Shown here in pieces: positions 1 to 13,196 of a stretch of 64,000 bases of DNA (its first letter is position 1; every line of letters begins with the position of its first letter). Both the position numbers and the translations under genes were made by a program. Source of the stretch: Pseudomonadota bacterium (GTDB lineage: Bacteria > Pseudomonadota > Gammaproteobacteria > Steroidobacterales > Steroidobacteraceae). Location of the stretch: contig JAFEDR010000010.1 in the NCBI GenBank assembly GCA_018241525.1, positions 248,001 through 312,000 of the forward strand. The letters run 5' to 3'. The notes under the pieces were generated by a model. That model did no database searches. It had not been told where the DNA came from and saw nothing but the letters and a program-made list of their open reading frames with translations.

Positions 1-500
1 CTCGGGTACGGCCCGAAGTAGCGGCCGCGCCCCTTGCGCGGCCCGCGGTAGAAGCTGAGCCGCGGGAACGCCTGGTCGGTCGACAGGTACAGGTACGGGA
101 AGCTCTTGTCGTCCTTGAGCAGGATGTTGTAGTGCGGCCGGTGCTTCTTGATCAGATTGAACTCGAGCAGCAGCGCCTCGGTCTCGGAGCTCGTGACCGT
201 GACCTCGATGGCGGCGATCTGCTGCACCATCGCCACGACCTTCGGCTGCACGAGGTCGGCGCGGAAATAGCTCGCGACGCGCGCGCGCAGGTTCGCGGCC
301 TTGCCGACGTAGAGGATCTGACCGGCGGCGTCCAGCATCCGGTAGACGCCGGGACGTGCCGGCAGCGAGCCGACGAAGGCCTTCGGGTCGAACGGCCGCG
401 CCGGGTCGACGCCGGGCTCGGCGATCGCGAGCGGCGCCGCCGGCACATCGGCGGCGGGAGCGGCGTCGGCAGGGGGCGTCACGGGCGGCATCGGCCGCAT
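1..500 (-). CDS. uvrC: Excinuclease ABC subunit C, N-terminal part (runs off the window)
   Basis: UvrC makes the two incisions around UvrAB-recognised DNA lesions in nucleotide excision repair. The visible part is the N-terminal GIY-YIG endonuclease domain: PGVYRM, then ILYVGKA, an arginine-rich helix, and further on [11 protein letters not shown] and YFGPYP, all typical of UvrC. The C-terminus lies beyond position 1. Possible starts in frame are ATG at 500, ATG at 491 and GTG at 482. All give a roughly 30-residue Ala/Pro-rich extension ahead of the FDPKAF sequence where most UvrC proteins begin, so the true start could be further in. It lies 34 bases downstream of aceA on the same strand. 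Confidence 0.93.
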   Translation of the reverse strand, partial: MRPMPPVTPPADAAPAADVPAAPLAIAEPGVDPARPFDPKAFVGSLPARPGVYRMLDAAGQILYVGKAANLRARVASYFRADLVQPKVVAMVQQIAAIEVTVTSSETEALLLEFNLIKKHRPHYNILLKDDKSFPYLYLSTDQAFPRLSFYRGPRKGRGRYFGPYP

Positions 501-534
501 GTTCCGGCCGCCACCGCCCGCGCCGCAAGCCCCG

Positions 535-1821
<1,287 letters not shown>

Positions 1822-1838
1822 GGCTTGCTCCCGGTCGG

Positions 1839-3452
<1,614 letters not shown>

Positions 3453-3484
3453 GAAACCCCCTGCGAGGACGCCACGGACGCTCT

Positions 3485-3526
3485 TTTGCGGTGCACAATA
3501 CTAGCGGCCGAACCCTCGCGCGGCAA
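3485..3526 (-). promoter_or_regulatory. Candidate aceBA promoter with overlapping palindromic operator
   Basis: Read on the minus strand: a -35-like TTGCCG (3521-3526), a 17-base spacer and a -10-like TAGTAT (3498-3503). The element TTTGCGGTGCACAAT (plus strand, 3485-3499) overlaps the -10 edge and the expected start point, where a repressor would be expected to sit. The identical 15-mer recurs upstream of thrA and its core recurs upstream of the DAHP synthase gene. The hexamers each match consensus at 4 of 6 positions. The promoter reading is inference; the repeated word is seen directly. Confidence 0.5.
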
Positions 3527-4119
3527 TTGGTCTCGCCGGTAGCATCCGGGCGGCGTGCCCCTCGTCCTCCTCAACAAGCCGTTTCGCGTGCTGACGCGCT
3601 TCTCGAAGTCCGACGAGCGCGCGACGCTCGCCGATTATGTCCGCCTGCCCGGCCTCTACCCCGCCGGGCGGCTCGACTACGACAGCGAGGGCCTGCTCTT
3701 GCTGACCGACGACGGGCGCCTGCAGGCGGCGATCACCCATCCGCGCCACGCGCTGCCGAAGACCTACTGGGTGCAGGTCGAGGGCGAGCCCGGCCCCGTG
3801 GCCCTCGCCGCCCTCGCCCGCGGCGTCGCGCTCAACGACGGCCCGACCCTTCCGGCCGGTGTGCGGCCCATCGGCGAGCCCGCCGGGCTCTGGCCCCGCG
3901 ACCCGCCGATCCGCTACCGCGCGAAGATCCCGACCGCGTGGCTCGAGCTCACGATCCGGGAGGGGCGCAACCGCCAGGTGCGACGCATGACGGCGGCGGT
4001 GGGCCTGCCGACGCTGCGCCTCGTGCGCGCGGCGATCGGCCCGCTCGCGCTCGGCGCGCTCGAGCCCGGGCAGAGCCGCGCGGCGGATCCGGCCGAGGTG
4101 GCCGCGCTGTGGGCCGCGC

Positions 4120-5472
<1,353 letters not shown>

Positions 5473-5504
5473 TCGCGGGATCCTAGCATCCCCGCTCGAT
5501 CCTC

Positions 5505-5520
5505 GTTGCACCGCAATATG
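5505..5520 (-). promoter_or_regulatory. Palindromic operator candidate upstream of DAHP synthase
   Basis: The minus strand reads CATATTGCGGTGCAAC. TTGC-GGT-GCAA is a perfect inverted repeat with a three-base centre, and CATATT beside it resembles a -10 hexamer; no convincing -35 was found. The core TTGCGGTGCA is shared with elements at 3485 and 35986, in the same position relative to a -10-like hexamer. Its function as an operator is inferred from that recurrence. Confidence 0.42.
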
Positions 5521-5557
5521 ACCGTTTTCGCCCGGGTCGGGCGCGGACGGAACCGCC

Positions 5558-8500
5558 TCAGCGCCGGGCGAGCGCCCCTTCCGCCGCCTCGAACGCGGCG
5601 GCGAGGCGCTTGGCCGAGACCGGCACGCGGGTGCCGAGGTCCTGGGCGAAGAGCTGCACCCCGTACTCGGCGAGCTGCCAGCGAAGCTGCGCGAGCGCCG
5701 CCGGGGGCGCCTCGCCCGGCTCGACCCGGCCGAGCAGCGCCGCGAGCCGGCGACGTAGCGCGAGGTACTCGGCCTGCGCGTCCGCGACCGCCCGGCGCGG
5801 GTCGGCGAGCTTGAGCGCGCGCCGGGTCAGTGCCTTCAGGTAGCGCTCGAGGCTGTCGAGCCAGGGGTCCGGGGTGGCCGCCACGAACCCCGCCGGCACG
5901 AGCCCGTCGTACTCGGCCTTGAGATCAGCGACCTGGCCGGGGTCGAGGCCGGCGGGCACGGCGGCGAGCGCGGCGCGGGCGGCTTTCGCCTCGGCGAGCA
6001 CGCGCCGCAGCGTCGCCGCGAGCCGCTCGGCGCTCTCGACCAGCAGCGGCCGGCCCCGCTCCGCCGCCGCGGCGAACGCGGCGGCGGTGCGCGGCACGGC
6101 GACCCCGTCGGGCAGGCAGGCACGCGCGAGCGCGCGCTCGGCGATCTCGCGCGCGAAGCCGCCGGCCGGACCGATCGGCTGGTGCAGCAGCAGGAGCTCG
6201 CGATCCTCTCGGACCACCTTCTCCGCGTGGCGCAGCGTCGGCGCGAGCTCGAGCGCGAGCAGCCGCAGCACCCCGGCGCGGGTGGCAGCCTCGGCCGCGG
6301 CCGCGTCGGCGAGCAGTGTCAGCGAGGCGTGCGTGCCCTGGTCGACGAGCGCCGGGTGCAGCTCGAGCGCGACGCCCTGGCGGGTGACCGGCACGGTGGC
6401 CGGCAGCTCGGCGAAGTCGAAGCGGCGCAGCTCGGCCCGCTGCCAGGGATCGGTGCCGGCGCGCGGTGCGGCGGCCTCGCGGGCCGGTGCGCGGCGCGCC
6501 TCGCGTCGCAGCGCTGCGAGCTGCCGGCCCTCGGCGACGACGGCGCCGTCGGCGTCGAGCACCCGCAGGTTGAGCACGAGGTGCGCCGGCAGCTCGATCG
6601 CGGCGAGCGTCTCGGCGGTGACGGTCTCGCCCGCCTCGCGTCCGAGCGCCGCTGCGGCGGCCGCGAAGAACGGCCGGCCACGCTCGGCGGCGAGCGCGAC
6701 GGCGACGCGCCGCGCGACGTCGGGTGCCGGCACGAGCCGGCGCCGCACCGCCTTGGGCAGCCCGCGCACGAGGGCGGTCAGCTTTTCCTCGAGCCAGCCC
6801 GGGACGCCCCAGTCGACCTCGCCGGCGCTGAGCTTCGCGAGCAGCGGCTCCGGCACGAGCACGGTCGCGCCGTCTGCCGCCGCGCCCGGCTCGAAGCGGT
6901 ACTCGACCGGCAGTTGGTTGCCGGCGAGCACGAGCACGAGCGGCAGCCGTTCGCGGTCGATCGGCGGCTCCGCGGCGCGGCGCAGCGCCGCAGCGTCGAG
7001 CACGAGCACCCGGGGATCCGCGCGCTCCGCCTCGGCGCGCCAGCGCTCGAAGGCGGCGAGCGAGTGCACGGTCGGCGGGATCCGCGCCAGGTACAGGGCT
7101 GCCTCCTCGGTTTCGTCGACCAGCACCGTGTGCCGGCGCAGTGCCGCCTCCTCGGCGGCGAGCGCCGCCTTGGTGCGCGCGTTCTCGGCCGCGAAGCGGC
7201 CGCCGAGCCGCGCCCGGCCGTGCACCAGCGCCTCGCGCACGAACATCTCGCGCGCCGCCTCGGGCGCGACGCTGCCGTAGTTCACGCGCCGGCCGCTCGC
7301 GAGCTCGAGGCCCCACAGCGTCACGCGCTCGCGCGCGACGACGATGCCGCGCCGCTCGTCCCACTCGGGCTCGGCGTAGTCGCGCCGCACGAGGTGGCGC
7401 GCGGCGGCCTCCACCCAGGCGGGCTCGATCGCGGCGACGAGGCGCGCGTAGACCCGCTGCGTCTCGACGATCTGCGCCGCCATGATCCAGCGCGGCGCGC
7501 GCTGGCGCAGCGGCGAGCCGGGCGCGATCAGGAAGCGCCGCCCGCGCGGCCCTAGGTAGTCGCCGCGCTCGGTCTTCTCGCCGACGTGGCCGAGCAGCCC
7601 CGCGAGCAGCGCGCGATGCACGGTCTCGGCGGCGGCGGGCTCGGCGTTCGGCGTCCAGCCGAGGTCCTCGCCGATGTCGCCGAGCTGCGCGACGAGATCC
7701 TCCCACTCGCGCATCCGCGCCGCCGACAGGAACGCCTCGGCGCACCAGCGCCGCAGCGCGCCGCGCGTGCGCTCGGCGCGCGCCGCGCGGTAGCGCCCGT
7801 AGAGCGCGAGCAGGGTCAGGAAGTCCGAGCGCGGGTCGGCGCCCGCGGCGTGGGCCGCATCCGCCGCCGCGAGCCGGTCGGCGGGCCGCTCGCGCGGGTC
7901 CTGGATCGAGAGCCCGGCGGCCAGCACGTTGAGCTCGGCGAGCGCCCCGTGCCGGCGCGCGGCCACCAGCATGCGCGCGAGCCGCGGGTCGAGCGGCAGT
8001 CGCGCCATCGTGCGCCCGGTGTCGGTGACCGCGAGCGACTCGTCGACCGCCTCGAGCTCCTGCAGCAGCCGGTAGCCGTCGTTGACGAGGCGCGTGTCGG
8101 GCGGATCGAGGAACGGGAACTCGCCCGGGCTGCCGAGCCCGAGCACCGCCATCTGCAGGATCACGTTCGCGAGGTTCGTGCGCAGTACCTCGGGCGGCGT
8201 GAACGGCGGGCGTGCGGCGTAGTCCTCCTCGGCGTACAGCCTGAGGCAGACGCCCGCGCCGATCCGGCCGCAGCGGCCGGCGCGCTGGTTGGCGCTCGCC
8301 TGCGAGACCGGCTCGATCGGCAGCCTGAGCAGCTGGCTGCGGGCGCTGTAGCGGGCGATGCGCGCGAGCCCCGAGTCGATCACGGCGCGGATGCCGGGGA
8401 CCGTCAGCGAGGTCTCGGCGACGTTGGTGGCAAGCACCACCCGGCGCGGTCCGCGCCGGTCGAAGACCCGCTGCTGGTCGGACCAGGCGAGCCGGGAGTA

Positions 8501-9301
8501 AAGCGGCAGCACCGCGAGCCGCGGCCCGTGGGCCTGCTCGATCGCCTCGGCGGTCTCGCGGATCTCGCGCTCGCCCGGCAGGAAGACCAGCACGTCGCCC
8601 TCGCCCACGCCGCCACCTTCGCGCGACAGCTCCTCGAGCCCGGCGAGGACGCCGGCGGTGAGGCCCGGATCGACCGGGTCGTCCGCGTCGGCCTCGAGCG
8701 GCCGGTAGCGGATCTCGACCGGGTAGCTGCGGCCGGACACCTCGATGACCGGCGCGCCGCCGAAGTAGTCGGCGAAGCGCTGCGGGTCGATCGTCGCCGA
8801 GGTGACGACGATCCTGAGGTCCGGGCGGCGCGGCAGCAGGCCCTGCAGCAGGCCGAGCAGGAAGTCGATGTTGAGGCTGCGCTCGTGGGCCTCGTCGATG
8901 ATCAGCGCGTCGTACTGCCGCAGCTGGCGGTCGTGGCGCGCCTCGGCGAGCAGGATGCCGTCGGTCATCACCTTGATCGCGGTCGCCGCGGCGGTCGCGT
9001 CGCTGAACCGTACCTTGTGACCGACGAAGCCGGCCGGCGCCTCGGGCAGCTCCGCGGCGAGGCGAGCCGCGACCGTGCGCGCCGCGATTCGCCGCGGCTG
9101 CGTGTGGCCGATCAGGCCGCCGCGCAGCGCCCCGGCCTCGAGCAGCATCTTCGGCAGCTGGGTGGTCTTGCCCGAGCCCGTCTCGCCGCAGACGATCACC
9201 ACGCGATGGCGGCGCAGCGCCGCGACGATCTCCTCGCGGCGGGCGGAGATCGGCAGCTCCGCGGGATAGCGCAGCGGCGGCAGCGGCCGCGGTGCGCGCA
9301 C
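5558..9301 (-). CDS. hrpA: ATP-dependent RNA helicase HrpA
   Basis: A large DEAH-box helicase; in E. coli HrpA is implicated in mRNA processing and in rescue of stalled ribosomes. The 1247-residue protein has the Walker A motif GETGSGKTTQLPK near residue 40, DEAHERSLN (motif II), SATID (motif III) and QRAGRCGRIGAG (motif VI), then the HrpA-type long C-terminal region. The length is close to the usual 1300. The GTG start at 9301 follows the sensor-kinase stop by one base, so it is probably the last gene of the leftward PepSY-regulator-kinase-helicase transcript, an association not explained by function. Confidence 0.95.
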   Translation of the reverse strand: MRAPRPLPPLRYPAELPISARREEIVAALRRHRVVIVCGETGSGKTTQLPKMLLEAGALRGGLIGHTQPRRIAARTVAARLAAELPEAPAGFVGHKVRFSDATAAATAIKVMTDGILLAEARHDRQLRQYDALIIDEAHERSLNIDFLLGLLQGLLPRRPDLRIVVTSATIDPQRFADYFGGAPVIEVSGRSYPVEIRYRPLEADADDPVDPGLTAGVLAGLEELSREGGGVGEGDVLVFLPGEREIRETAEAIEQAHGPRLAVLPLYSRLAWSDQQRVFDRRGPRRVVLATNVAETSLTVPGIRAVIDSGLARIARYSARSQLLRLPIEPVSQASANQRAGRCGRIGAGVCLRLYAEEDYAARPPFTPPEVLRTNLANVILQMAVLGLGSPGEFPFLDPPDTRLVNDGYRLLQELEAVDESLAVTDTGRTMARLPLDPRLARMLVAARRHGALAELNVLAAGLSIQDPRERPADRLAAADAAHAAGADPRSDFLTLLALYGRYRAARAERTRGALRRWCAEAFLSAARMREWEDLVAQLGDIGEDLGWTPNAEPAAAETVHRALLAGLLGHVGEKTERGDYLGPRGRRFLIAPGSPLRQRAPRWIMAAQIVETQRVYARLVAAIEPAWVEAAARHLVRRDYAEPEWDERRGIVVARERVTLWGLELASGRRVNYGSVAPEAAREMFVREALVHGRARLGGRFAAENARTKAALAAEEAALRRHTVLVDETEEAALYLARIPPTVHSLAAFERWRAEAERADPRVLVLDAAALRRAAEPPIDRERLPLVLVLAGNQLPVEYRFEPGAAADGATVLVPEPLLAKLSAGEVDWGVPGWLEEKLTALVRGLPKAVRRRLVPAPDVARRVAVALAAERGRPFFAAAAAALGREAGETVTAETLAAIELPAHLVLNLRVLDADGAVVAEGRQLAALRREARRAPAREAAAPRAGTDPWQRAELRRFDFAELPATVPVTRQGVALELHPALVDQGTHASLTLLADAAAAEAATRAGVLRLLALELAPTLRHAEKVVREDRELLLLHQPIGPAGGFAREIAERALARACLPDGVAVPRTAAAFAAAAERGRPLLVESAERLAATLRRVLAEAKAARAALAAVPAGLDPGQVADLKAEYDGLVPAGFVAATPDPWLDSLERYLKALTRRALKLADPRRAVADAQAEYLALRRRLAALLGRVEPGEAPPAALAQLRWQLAEYGVQLFAQDLGTRVPVSAKRLAAAFEAAEGALARR

Positions 9302-9302
9302 C

Positions 9303-10658
9303 TCAGGCGCCCGGCAGGCGCACGGTCGCCTCGAGCCCGCCGGCGACGCTGGTGGCGAGCTCGAAGCGCCCGCCGTAGGCCGCGACCAGCTCGTCGACCA
9401 TCGCGAGCCCGAGCCCCTGCCCCGGCACGCGCTCGTCGAGCCGGACGCCGCGGTCGCGGACCCGCTCGCGGGCTTCCGGCGGGATGCCCGGCCCGTCGTC
9501 GCCGACCGCGAGCACGAGGCCCGGCCGGCGCCACTCGGGCGCCGGCCAGGCGCTCGCGCGGATGCGGACTTCGCGCCGCGCCCACTTGCAGGCGTTGTCG
9601 GCGAGGTTGCCGGCGATCTCGAGCAGGTCGCCGCGCTCGAGCGGATAGGCGAGCTCCGGCGGCACCTCGACCGTGACCTTGAGGCGGCGCTCGGCGTGCA
9701 CCTTGCCGAGCGCCGCGGCGAGTTCCTCGAGCGCGGGCGCGATCGGCAGTGCGCCGGTGCCGACCGAGGGCGCGGTCGCGGCGGCGCGGTCGAGCTGGTG
9801 GCGGACGATGTCCTGCATGCGGTCGAGCTGGCGCGTCGCGAGCGCGCGGTCGACCGTGCCCTCGCCGCCGAGCGCGCCGCGCAGCACCGACAGAGGCGTC
9901 TTCAGGCTGTGGGCGAGGTTGCCGACGGTATTGCGGTAGCGCGCGAGGCGCTGCTGCTCGACCGACAGCAGCGCGTTCAGGCTGTGCGCGACGCCCTCGA
10001 GCTCGCGCGGCCAGCCGTCGCCGAGGCGCTCGCGCCGCCCGGCCTCGATCTCGGCGATCTCGCTCTCGATGCGCCGCAGCGGTCGCAGCAGGTGCCGCAG
10101 GCTGAGCAGCACCGCGGCGAGCAGCACCGCGGTGAAGGTCACGAAGCCCGCCAGCAGCTCGACGCGGAACCGCGTCAGCTGCCGGTAATAGGGCTCGAGG
10201 CTCTCGGCCGCGGTAAAGACGTAGTCGCGGCTCTTGCCGCGGCCGGTCTCCCAGGCGACGCCGAGCGAGTAGGCGAGGAAGCGCGTGCCGTCCGGCGCCG
10301 TCAGGCGCCGCGCGCGCTGCTCGCCCGGGCGCACGTCGTCGTCGACGCGCAGCGTGAGGCCGACCGCCGAGCCCGAGCGCCACGACTCGGCGCCGCGTCG
10401 CACGCGAATGGTCGCGACCAGCCCGGAGCCCGGCGTCAGCAGTCGTGGCTCGGGCAGCTGCTCGGCGGGCGCGAGCCGGCCGACCCGGTCGAACTCGGCG
10501 GCGGCGATCAGCGCGTCGACGTTCGCCGCGAGCACCTCGCGGCGCGAGCGCTCGGCGAGCTCGCGGAACGAGAAGTCGAGCGCGGTCAGCGTCAGCCCGA
10601 AGCCCACCACCAGCAACGCCGACAGCGTCACGAGCAGCCGCGCGCCGAGGGACTTCAT
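9303..10658 (-). CDS. Sensor histidine kinase, PhoQ-like
   Basis: The membrane sensor of a two-component system. The 451-residue protein has a first membrane segment at about residues 8-28 (LLVTLSALLVVGFGLTL), a periplasmic domain of about 120-130 residues, a second membrane segment near 160-185, a HAMP-like linker, then the kinase core. The phosphoacceptor box is NLAHSLKTPL, the N box NLADNACKWA, and the G boxes GDDGPGIP and GQGLGLAMVDE. The ATG at 10658 overlaps the regulator stop (ATGA), so the two are translationally coupled. The overall plan resembles PhoQ, but the ligand (Mg2+, peptide or other) cannot be read from sequence. Confidence 0.9.
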   Translation of the reverse strand: MKSLGARLLVTLSALLVVGFGLTLTALDFSFRELAERSRREVLAANVDALIAAAEFDRVGRLAPAEQLPEPRLLTPGSGLVATIRVRRGAESWRSGSAVGLTLRVDDDVRPGEQRARRLTAPDGTRFLAYSLGVAWETGRGKSRDYVFTAAESLEPYYRQLTRFRVELLAGFVTFTAVLLAAVLLSLRHLLRPLRRIESEIAEIEAGRRERLGDGWPRELEGVAHSLNALLSVEQQRLARYRNTVGNLAHSLKTPLSVLRGALGGEGTVDRALATRQLDRMQDIVRHQLDRAAATAPSVGTGALPIAPALEELAAALGKVHAERRLKVTVEVPPELAYPLERGDLLEIAGNLADNACKWARREVRIRASAWPAPEWRRPGLVLAVGDDGPGIPPEARERVRDRGVRLDERVPGQGLGLAMVDELVAAYGGRFELATSVAGGLEATVRLPGA

Positions 10659-11353
10659 GCCTGCGCGGGGTCGGCGGTGGGCGCCTCCGGGGCGAGCCGG
10701 TAGCCGCGGCCGCGCAGCGTCTCGATCGGCCGCAGCCGGTCGTCGGGATCGAGCTTGCGGCGCAGCCGGCCGACGAACACCTCGATGGTGTTGCTGTCGC
10801 GCTCCGAGTCGTGCTCGTAGAGCTTGTCGTTGAGCTCGCTCTTCGACACCACCTGCCCGGCGCGCAGCATCAGGTACTCGAGCAGCCGGTACTCGAAGGA
10901 GGTCAGCTCGACCGGCCGGCCGTCGACGCTGACCGCCTGGGCGCGCGTGTCGAGCGCGATCGGCCCGGCGCGCAGCACCGGATCGGCGTAGCCGGCGGCG
11001 CGGCGGATCAGCGCCTGGACCCGCGCCAGCACCTCCTCGACCTGGAACGGCTTGGTGACGTAGTCGTCGGCACCGGCGTCGAGGCCCTCGACCTTGTCCT
11101 GCCAGCGGTCGCGCGCGGTCAGCACCAGGATCGGCAGCCGCTTGCCCTCGGCGCGCGCGCGGCGGATCAGCTCGAGGCCGCTCAGGCCCGGCAGGCCGAG
11201 ATCGACCACGGCGAGATCGGCCGGGTACTCGCGCAGCGCGTACAGGCCCTCGGTGCCGTCGGCGGCGACGTCGACCGTGTGGCCGGCGGCGCGCAGCACG
11301 GCCGCGAGCTGCTCGCGCAGCGCCGGCTCGTCCTCGATGATGCAGATGCGCAC
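10655..11353 (-). CDS. Response regulator, OmpR/PhoB family (PhoP-like)
   Basis: The cytoplasmic DNA-binding partner of the adjacent kinase. The 232 residues comprise a receiver domain with the acidic pocket at IIEDE, a phosphoacceptor Asp in VVDLGLPG and the conserved Lys in VTKPF, followed by a winged-helix domain with SFEYRLLEYL and the recognition region ending in LRPIETLRGRGYRL. The start is ATG at 11353, and the stop overlaps the kinase ATG. With a PepSY gene two bases upstream this matches a common PepSY-PhoP-PhoQ arrangement. Its targets are unknown from this window. Confidence 0.93.
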   Translation of the reverse strand: MRICIIEDEPALREQLAAVLRAAGHTVDVAADGTEGLYALREYPADLAVVDLGLPGLSGLELIRRARAEGKRLPILVLTARDRWQDKVEGLDAGADDYVTKPFQVEEVLARVQALIRRAAGYADPVLRAGPIALDTRAQAVSVDGRPVELTSFEYRLLEYLMLRAGQVVSKSELNDKLYEHDSERDSNTIEVFVGRLRRKLDPDDRLRPIETLRGRGYRLAPEAPTADPAQA

Positions 11354-11355
11354 CG

Positions 11356-11643
11356 CTACTCCACGTGGCCGGTGCGGGCGTTGACGTGCACGGTGAAGAC
11401 GTGGCCGTCCTGGCCGAGCAGGCGGATCCGGTAGACGGTCTCCTCGCCCTCGCGGGTCTCCTCGGCGCGCACCACGCGCGCCTCGAAGCGGTGCTGCACG
11501 AGCTCCACCGCCTCGTCGAGCGAGAGCGCATGTTGCTCGGCGTGCGCCGGCGGCGCGGCGCCGGGCTCGCCGAGGGCGCGGACCGCGCCCGGCGCGAGTC
11601 CGGTCGCGGCGGCGAGTGCAAGCGCGAGGGCGATGGCACGCAT
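11356..11643 (-). CDS. Small periplasmic PepSY-domain protein
   Basis: A 95-residue protein with an N-terminal signal peptide (MRAIALALALAAATGLAPG, cleavage likely just after) and one PepSY domain: SLDEAVELVQHRFEARVV followed by YRIRLLGQDGHVFTVHVNA, the typical strand pair ending in a conserved DG...V.VNA.TG segment. PepSY proteins are often encoded beside two-component systems and are thought to modulate secreted peptidases or the sensor. It is the first gene of the PepSY-regulator-kinase-hrpA run, and the regulator begins two bases after its stop. The family assignment is clear; the role is inferred from context. Confidence 0.82.
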   Translation of the reverse strand: MRAIALALALAAATGLAPGAVRALGEPGAAPPAHAEQHALSLDEAVELVQHRFEARVVRAEETREGEETVYRIRLLGQDGHVFTVHVNARTGHVE

Positions 11644-11761
11644 CGGGGAAGTGTAGCGGCTCGGCTGGCGCGCGGCTTGGCGGGTGCCGGGTCCGGCGAT
11701 CGCACCCGGCGGCCGCGGCAGCAAGCGTCGCGCCCGCCGACTGAACGCCGGCTGAACCGCC

Positions 11762-12529
11762 TCAGTCGTGCGGCCGCTCCGCGGCCTTGGCCGCCTGCCA
11801 GTGGCGCTCGAGCGCCTCCAGGCGCCGGTCTCCGTCGCGGGCCGCGGCCGCCTCGACGTGCCGGAAGCGGCTTTCGAAGCGGCGGTTGGCGGCGCGCAGC
11901 GCGCCCTCCGGGTCGATCTCGAGGTGCCGGGCAAGGTTCGTGACCGCGAGCAGCAGGTCGCCGAGCTCGTGTCGCACCGCTGCCGCCTCGCCGCTGGCGA
12001 TCGCCGCATCGAGCTCGCCGAGCTCCTCGCCGATCTTGGCGCGGGCGCCGGCCGCGTCCGGCCAGTCGAAGCCGATGCGCGCCGCGCGCCGGCCGAGCTT
12101 GGCCGCGCGCGTCAGCGCCGGCAGCGCGACCGGGACGTCGTCGAGCACGCTCGCCGGGCCGCGCGCGGCCTTCTCGGCGGCCTTGATCTCCTCCCAGCGG
12201 GCCGACTGCGCGGCGGCGTCGGCCAGGCGCTCGCCGCCGAAGACGTGCGGATGACGGCGCACGAGCTTCGCGGCGATGCCGCGGGCGACGCGCTCGAAGT
12301 CGAAGGCGCCCTGCTCGCTCGCCATCTGCGAGTGGAACACGACCTGCAGCAGCAGGTCGCCGAGTTCCTCCTCGAGCGCCGCGAGGTCGCCGCGTTCGAT
12401 CGCGTCGGCGACCTCGTACGCCTCCTCGAGGGTGTACGGCGCGATCGTCGCGAAGGTCTGCTCGACGTCCCACGGGCAGCCGTGCGCGGGGTCGCGCAGC
12501 CGCGCCATGAGCTTCAGCAGTTCATCCAC
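11762..12529 (-). CDS. mazG: Nucleoside triphosphate pyrophosphohydrolase MazG
   Basis: Hydrolyses NTPs and dNTPs to monophosphates and pyrophosphate, clearing damaged nucleotides and influencing ppGpp levels in E. coli. The 255-residue protein shows the family hallmarks LMARLRDPAHGCPWD at the start, then EEAYE and EELGDLLLQVVFH (metal-binding EExxE-type helix) and ARWEEIKAAEK; a second MazG repeat follows (IGEELGELDAA, HELGDLLLAVTN). The GTG at 12529 fits the family N-terminus and overlaps the upstream Nudix stop by eight bases, indicating coupling. Confidence 0.95.
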   Translation of the reverse strand: MDELLKLMARLRDPAHGCPWDVEQTFATIAPYTLEEAYEVADAIERGDLAALEEELGDLLLQVVFHSQMASEQGAFDFERVARGIAAKLVRRHPHVFGGERLADAAAQSARWEEIKAAEKAARGPASVLDDVPVALPALTRAAKLGRRAARIGFDWPDAAGARAKIGEELGELDAAIASGEAAAVRHELGDLLLAVTNLARHLEIDPEGALRAANRRFESRFRHVEAAAARDGDRRLEALERHWQAAKAAERPHD

Positions 12530-13196
12530 CGGCCGGGCTCCGCGCGGCGCCCGCGAGCAGGCGGTACAGCGTCAGCAGCATGCCGGCCGTCGCGCCCCAG
12601 ATGTTGTGGCCGCCGTATGGCACGTCGTAGAGGTCGATGGTCGCGCCGCCGCCGAGCGGCCGGCGGCGCAGGCGATGGTTGGCGGGGTCGAGCACGAAGG
12701 CGAGCGGCACCTCGAACACGCCGGCGACCTCGACCGGGTCGAGCCTGAGCGGCGTGCCGGGCGCCACCAGGCCGACCACCGGCGTGACCGCGTAGCCGGT
12801 GACGATCAGGTGGTCCGGCAGGAAGCCGAGCACCTCGACGGCGCTGGCCGGCAGGCCGATCTCCTCCTGGCTCTCGCGCAGCGCCGCCGCCACGGCGCCC
12901 GCGTCGGCGGGCTCGAGACGGCCGCCGGGGAAGGAAATCTGCCCCGGATGGTGGCGCAGGTCGGGCGCGCGCTCGGTCAGCAGCACCGTCAGCCCGTCGG
13001 CGTGGTCGACGATCGGCACCAGCACGGCGGCCGGCGTCAGCCGCTCGGGCAGCAGGTGGCGGTACTGGTCGCCGATCTCCCGCGGCAGCCCGGCGAGCGT
13101 ACCCTCGCCCGGCGCGCTCGGGCGGGAGCCGACGAGCCGCGCGCGCAGCAGCGAGCGCAGGTCGGCGTCGGCCGCGAATGGCGGTGCGCCGCTCAC
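12522..13196 (-). CDS. CoA pyrophosphatase, Nudix family (NudL-like)
   Basis: Probably cleaves coenzyme A or its derivatives at the pyrophosphate. The 224-residue protein has the CoA-Nudix signature LLTERAPDLRHHPGQISFPGG immediately followed by the Nudix box (GGRLEP through RESQEEIGL), with catalytic glutamates present. The GTG start at 13196 overlaps the fumC stop (GTGA), and its own stop overlaps mazG. The three genes therefore form a tight fumC-nudL-mazG operon in which two nucleotide-sanitising enzymes travel together. Confidence 0.9.
   Translation of the reverse strand: MSGAPPFAADADLRSLLRARLVGSRPSAPGEGTLAGLPREIGDQYRHLLPERLTPAAVLVPIVDHADGLTVLLTERAPDLRHHPGQISFPGGRLEPADAGAVAAALRESQEEIGLPASAVEVLGFLPDHLIVTGYAVTPVVGLVAPGTPLRLDPVEVAGVFEVPLAFVLDPANHRLRRRPLGGGATIDLYDVPYGGHNIWGATAGMLLTLYRLLAGAARSPAGG

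Noticed and set aside
9303..12473. A 1056-codon frame suggesting a giant kinase fusion
   Set aside because: The kinase proper starts at ATG 10658. The upstream part is a shadow frame through the regulator, PepSY and mazG genes, each of which has a clear product in another frame.
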